DNA of 64,000 nt from Cupriavidus malaysiensis (lineage in GTDB: Bacteria > Pseudomonadota > Gammaproteobacteria > Burkholderiales > Burkholderiaceae): NCBI RefSeq assembly GCF_001854325.1, contig NZ_CP017754.1, positions 1,674,001 to 1,738,000 of the forward strand, read 5' to 3'. The notes beneath the pieces were generated by a model, which was not told the origin of the DNA, searched no databases, and worked only from the letters and a program-made list of their open reading frames with translations. Every line of letters begins with the position of its first letter. The first letter of the stretch is position 1. Positions 62,815 to 64,000 of this stretch are shown here, piece after piece. Both the position numbers and the translations under genes were made by a program.

Positions 62815-64000
62815 TCAGGCTTCCTCGGCCAGCAGCGACAGGCCCAGGCCGGCGCGGCGCCACAGCCACGGGCTCGGGCGGTAGCGCATGTCGCCGGTCA
62901 GGCGTTCCATATTGCGCAGGGTCTCCAGCACCAGCGCCGGGCCGATGGCGTCGCCCAGGGCCAGCGGGCCCTTGGGGTAGCCCAGGCCCAGGTTGACCGC
63001 CAGGTCGATGTCGGACGGCGTGGCGATGCGCTGCTGGGCGATGTCGCTGGCGATGTTGACGATGCAGGAAACGATGCGCTGGGCGACGAAGCCGGCCGAG
63101 TCGCGGATCACGGTGACCGGCTTGCCGTCGCTGGCGAACAGGCCGTGCGCGGCGTCGCGCGCGGCGGCGCTGGTGGCCGGCGTGGTCATCAGGGTGCGGC
63201 GCTTGGTGGCCTCGAAGGGCAGCAGGGTGTCGATGGCCACCACGCGGCTGGCGTCCAGGCCTTCTTCCAGTGCGCTGGTGGTGGCGTCCAGGCCGAGCGG
63301 GGTGACCACGATCAGCGCCTCGGCCGAGGGCTGGTTGCCGACTTCCGGCGTCACGCCCAGGGCGATCAGCAGCTTGACCACCATGTCATGGCCGCGCTGG
63401 TTGGCGCGGCTGACCCAGACGCTGGCCGGGCGCGCGGCGGGCACCGCGGCGGCGACCGGCACCTGCTTGGCGCCGTTCTCGTAGCGGTAGAAGCCGGCGC
63501 CGGCCTTGCGGCCGATCAGGCCGCCCACCGAGCGGATCGCCGTGATCGGCGAGGGACGGTAGCGCGGTTCCTGGTAGAACTGGTTGTAGATCGATTCCAT
63601 CACCGGGTGCGACACGTCCAGCCCGGTCAGGTCCATCAGTTCGAAGGGGCCCATGCGGAAGCCGGCCTGCTCGCGCATGATGTCGTCGATGTCGGCAAAG
63701 GCGGCCACGCCTTCCTGCGCCACCTTCAGGCCCTCGATGTTCATGCCGCGGCCGGCATGGTTGACGATGAAGCCGGGCATGTCCTTGCAGCGCACCGGGG
63801 TGTGGCCCATGCGGCGCGACAGCACCATCAGGGCGTCGCCCACGGCGGGGTCGCCGGACAGGCCGTCGATGACCTCGACCACCTTCATCAGCGGCACCGG
63901 GTTGAAGAAGTGGTAGCCGGCGATGCGGCCCGGGTGCCTGGCGCCCACGGCGATCGCGGTGATCGACAGCGAGGAGGTGTTGGAGGCGATGACGGCATCC
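62815..64000 (-). CDS. 3-hydroxyacyl-CoA dehydrogenase (5' end outside window)
   Basis: C-terminal about 395 residues of a fused-domain 3-hydroxyacyl-CoA dehydrogenase. The NAD-domain end ASNTSSLSITAIAVGARHPG and the signature GYHFFNPVPLMKVVEVI are visible (at the right edge and about 63920), and a tandem C-terminal domain repeats near 62960-63150 (SAGFVAQRIVSCIVNIASDIA, LGLGYPKGPLALGDAIGP), as in PaaH/PaaC-type long enzymes. The frame is open to the window edge at 64000. It heads the operon hbd-like, hydratase, phosphatase, kinase. Confidence 0.93.
   Translation of the reverse strand, partial: DAVIASNTSSLSITAIAVGARHPGRIAGYHFFNPVPLMKVVEVIDGLSGDPAVGDALMVLSRRMGHTPVRCKDMPGFIVNHAGRGMNIEGLKVAQEGVAAFADIDDIMREQAGFRMGPFELMDLTGLDVSHPVMESIYNQFYQEPRYRPSPITAIRSVGGLIGRKAGAGFYRYENGAKQVPVAAAVPAARPASVWVSRANQRGHDMVVKLLIALGVTPEVGNQPSAEALIVVTPLGLDATTSALEEGLDASRVVAIDTLLPFEATKRRTLMTTPATSAAARDAAHGLFASDGKPVTVIRDSAGFVAQRIVSCIVNIASDIAQQRIATPSDIDLAVNLGLGYPKGPLALGDAIGPALVLETLRNMERLTGDMRYRPSPWLWRRAGLGLSLLAEEA

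Overview
The window looks like a chromosomal segment of a high-GC betaproteobacterium in Burkholderiaceae, most probably Cupriavidus or a close Ralstonia relative. I infer this from the order nuoL-nuoM-nuoN-DUF2818-Nudix, a urtABCDE plus ureDAJBCEFG urea block with hupE/ureJ inside it, a cyoABCD quinol oxidase, abundant acyl-CoA genes, LysR and Bug-type genes, and pervasive G/C third codon positions. I saw no tRNA, rRNA or CRISPR array.

Layout. 1-6029: 3' end of the complex I operon (nuoL cut by the window edge), then DUF2818 and a Nudix hydrolase. 6259-15655: a catabolic acyl-CoA block (enoyl-CoA hydratase, SDR, thiolase, IclR regulator, LysR regulator, a second hydratase, an acyl-CoA dehydrogenase pair). 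It contains three gene remnants, each with an internal in-frame deletion, and a pair of mirror-image promoter/operator modules. 15921-20104: DUF1178 with its own promoter, a PimC/PimD-like dehydrogenase pair and two MaoC-type hydratases. 20398-25414: a small secreted WRE-repeat protein, a long regulatory spacer and cyoABCD. 25654-38309: a urea uptake and urease block preceded by a sigma-54 promoter and two NtrC-like sites. 38769-44443: dehydratase, an XRE regulator divergent from a cupin-like gene, a YfcG-like GST, an acyl-CoA dehydrogenase and a LysR regulator. 45269-56915: accessory genes (GST and LysR divergon, Bug protein, SulP transporter, DUF2501, DOPA-dioxygenase-like protein, GGDEF/EAL protein, GST, gamma-glutamyltranspeptidase, small membrane protein). 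60019-64000: a leftward operon with aminoglycoside-phosphotransferase-fold kinase, histidine phosphatase, enoyl-CoA hydratase and 3-hydroxyacyl-CoA dehydrogenase (cut by the edge).

The most unusual content is a family of large, nested palindromic repeats in two places, 44505-45215 and 56944-59965. Both lie between convergent genes. The second locus holds three tandem units of about 440 bp. The stems carry at least four compensatory base-pair changes between copies, so base pairing itself appears to be maintained. One hairpin is split by a complete IS481-family element whose 6-bp target duplication is exactly the hairpin loop. Genes ending against these arrays switch to G/T-rich synonymous codons and G-runs in their last codons. 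I do not recognise a described element with this architecture.

How the genes work together. Complex I and the Cyo oxidase form an aerobic respiratory chain. The urt/ure block is a nitrogen-limitation urea scavenging pathway. The many acyl-CoA dehydrogenases, hydratases and thiolase suggest catabolism of unusual (branched, dicarboxylic or aromatic-derived) acyl-CoAs under IclR and LysR control; the substrates cannot be read from sequence alone.
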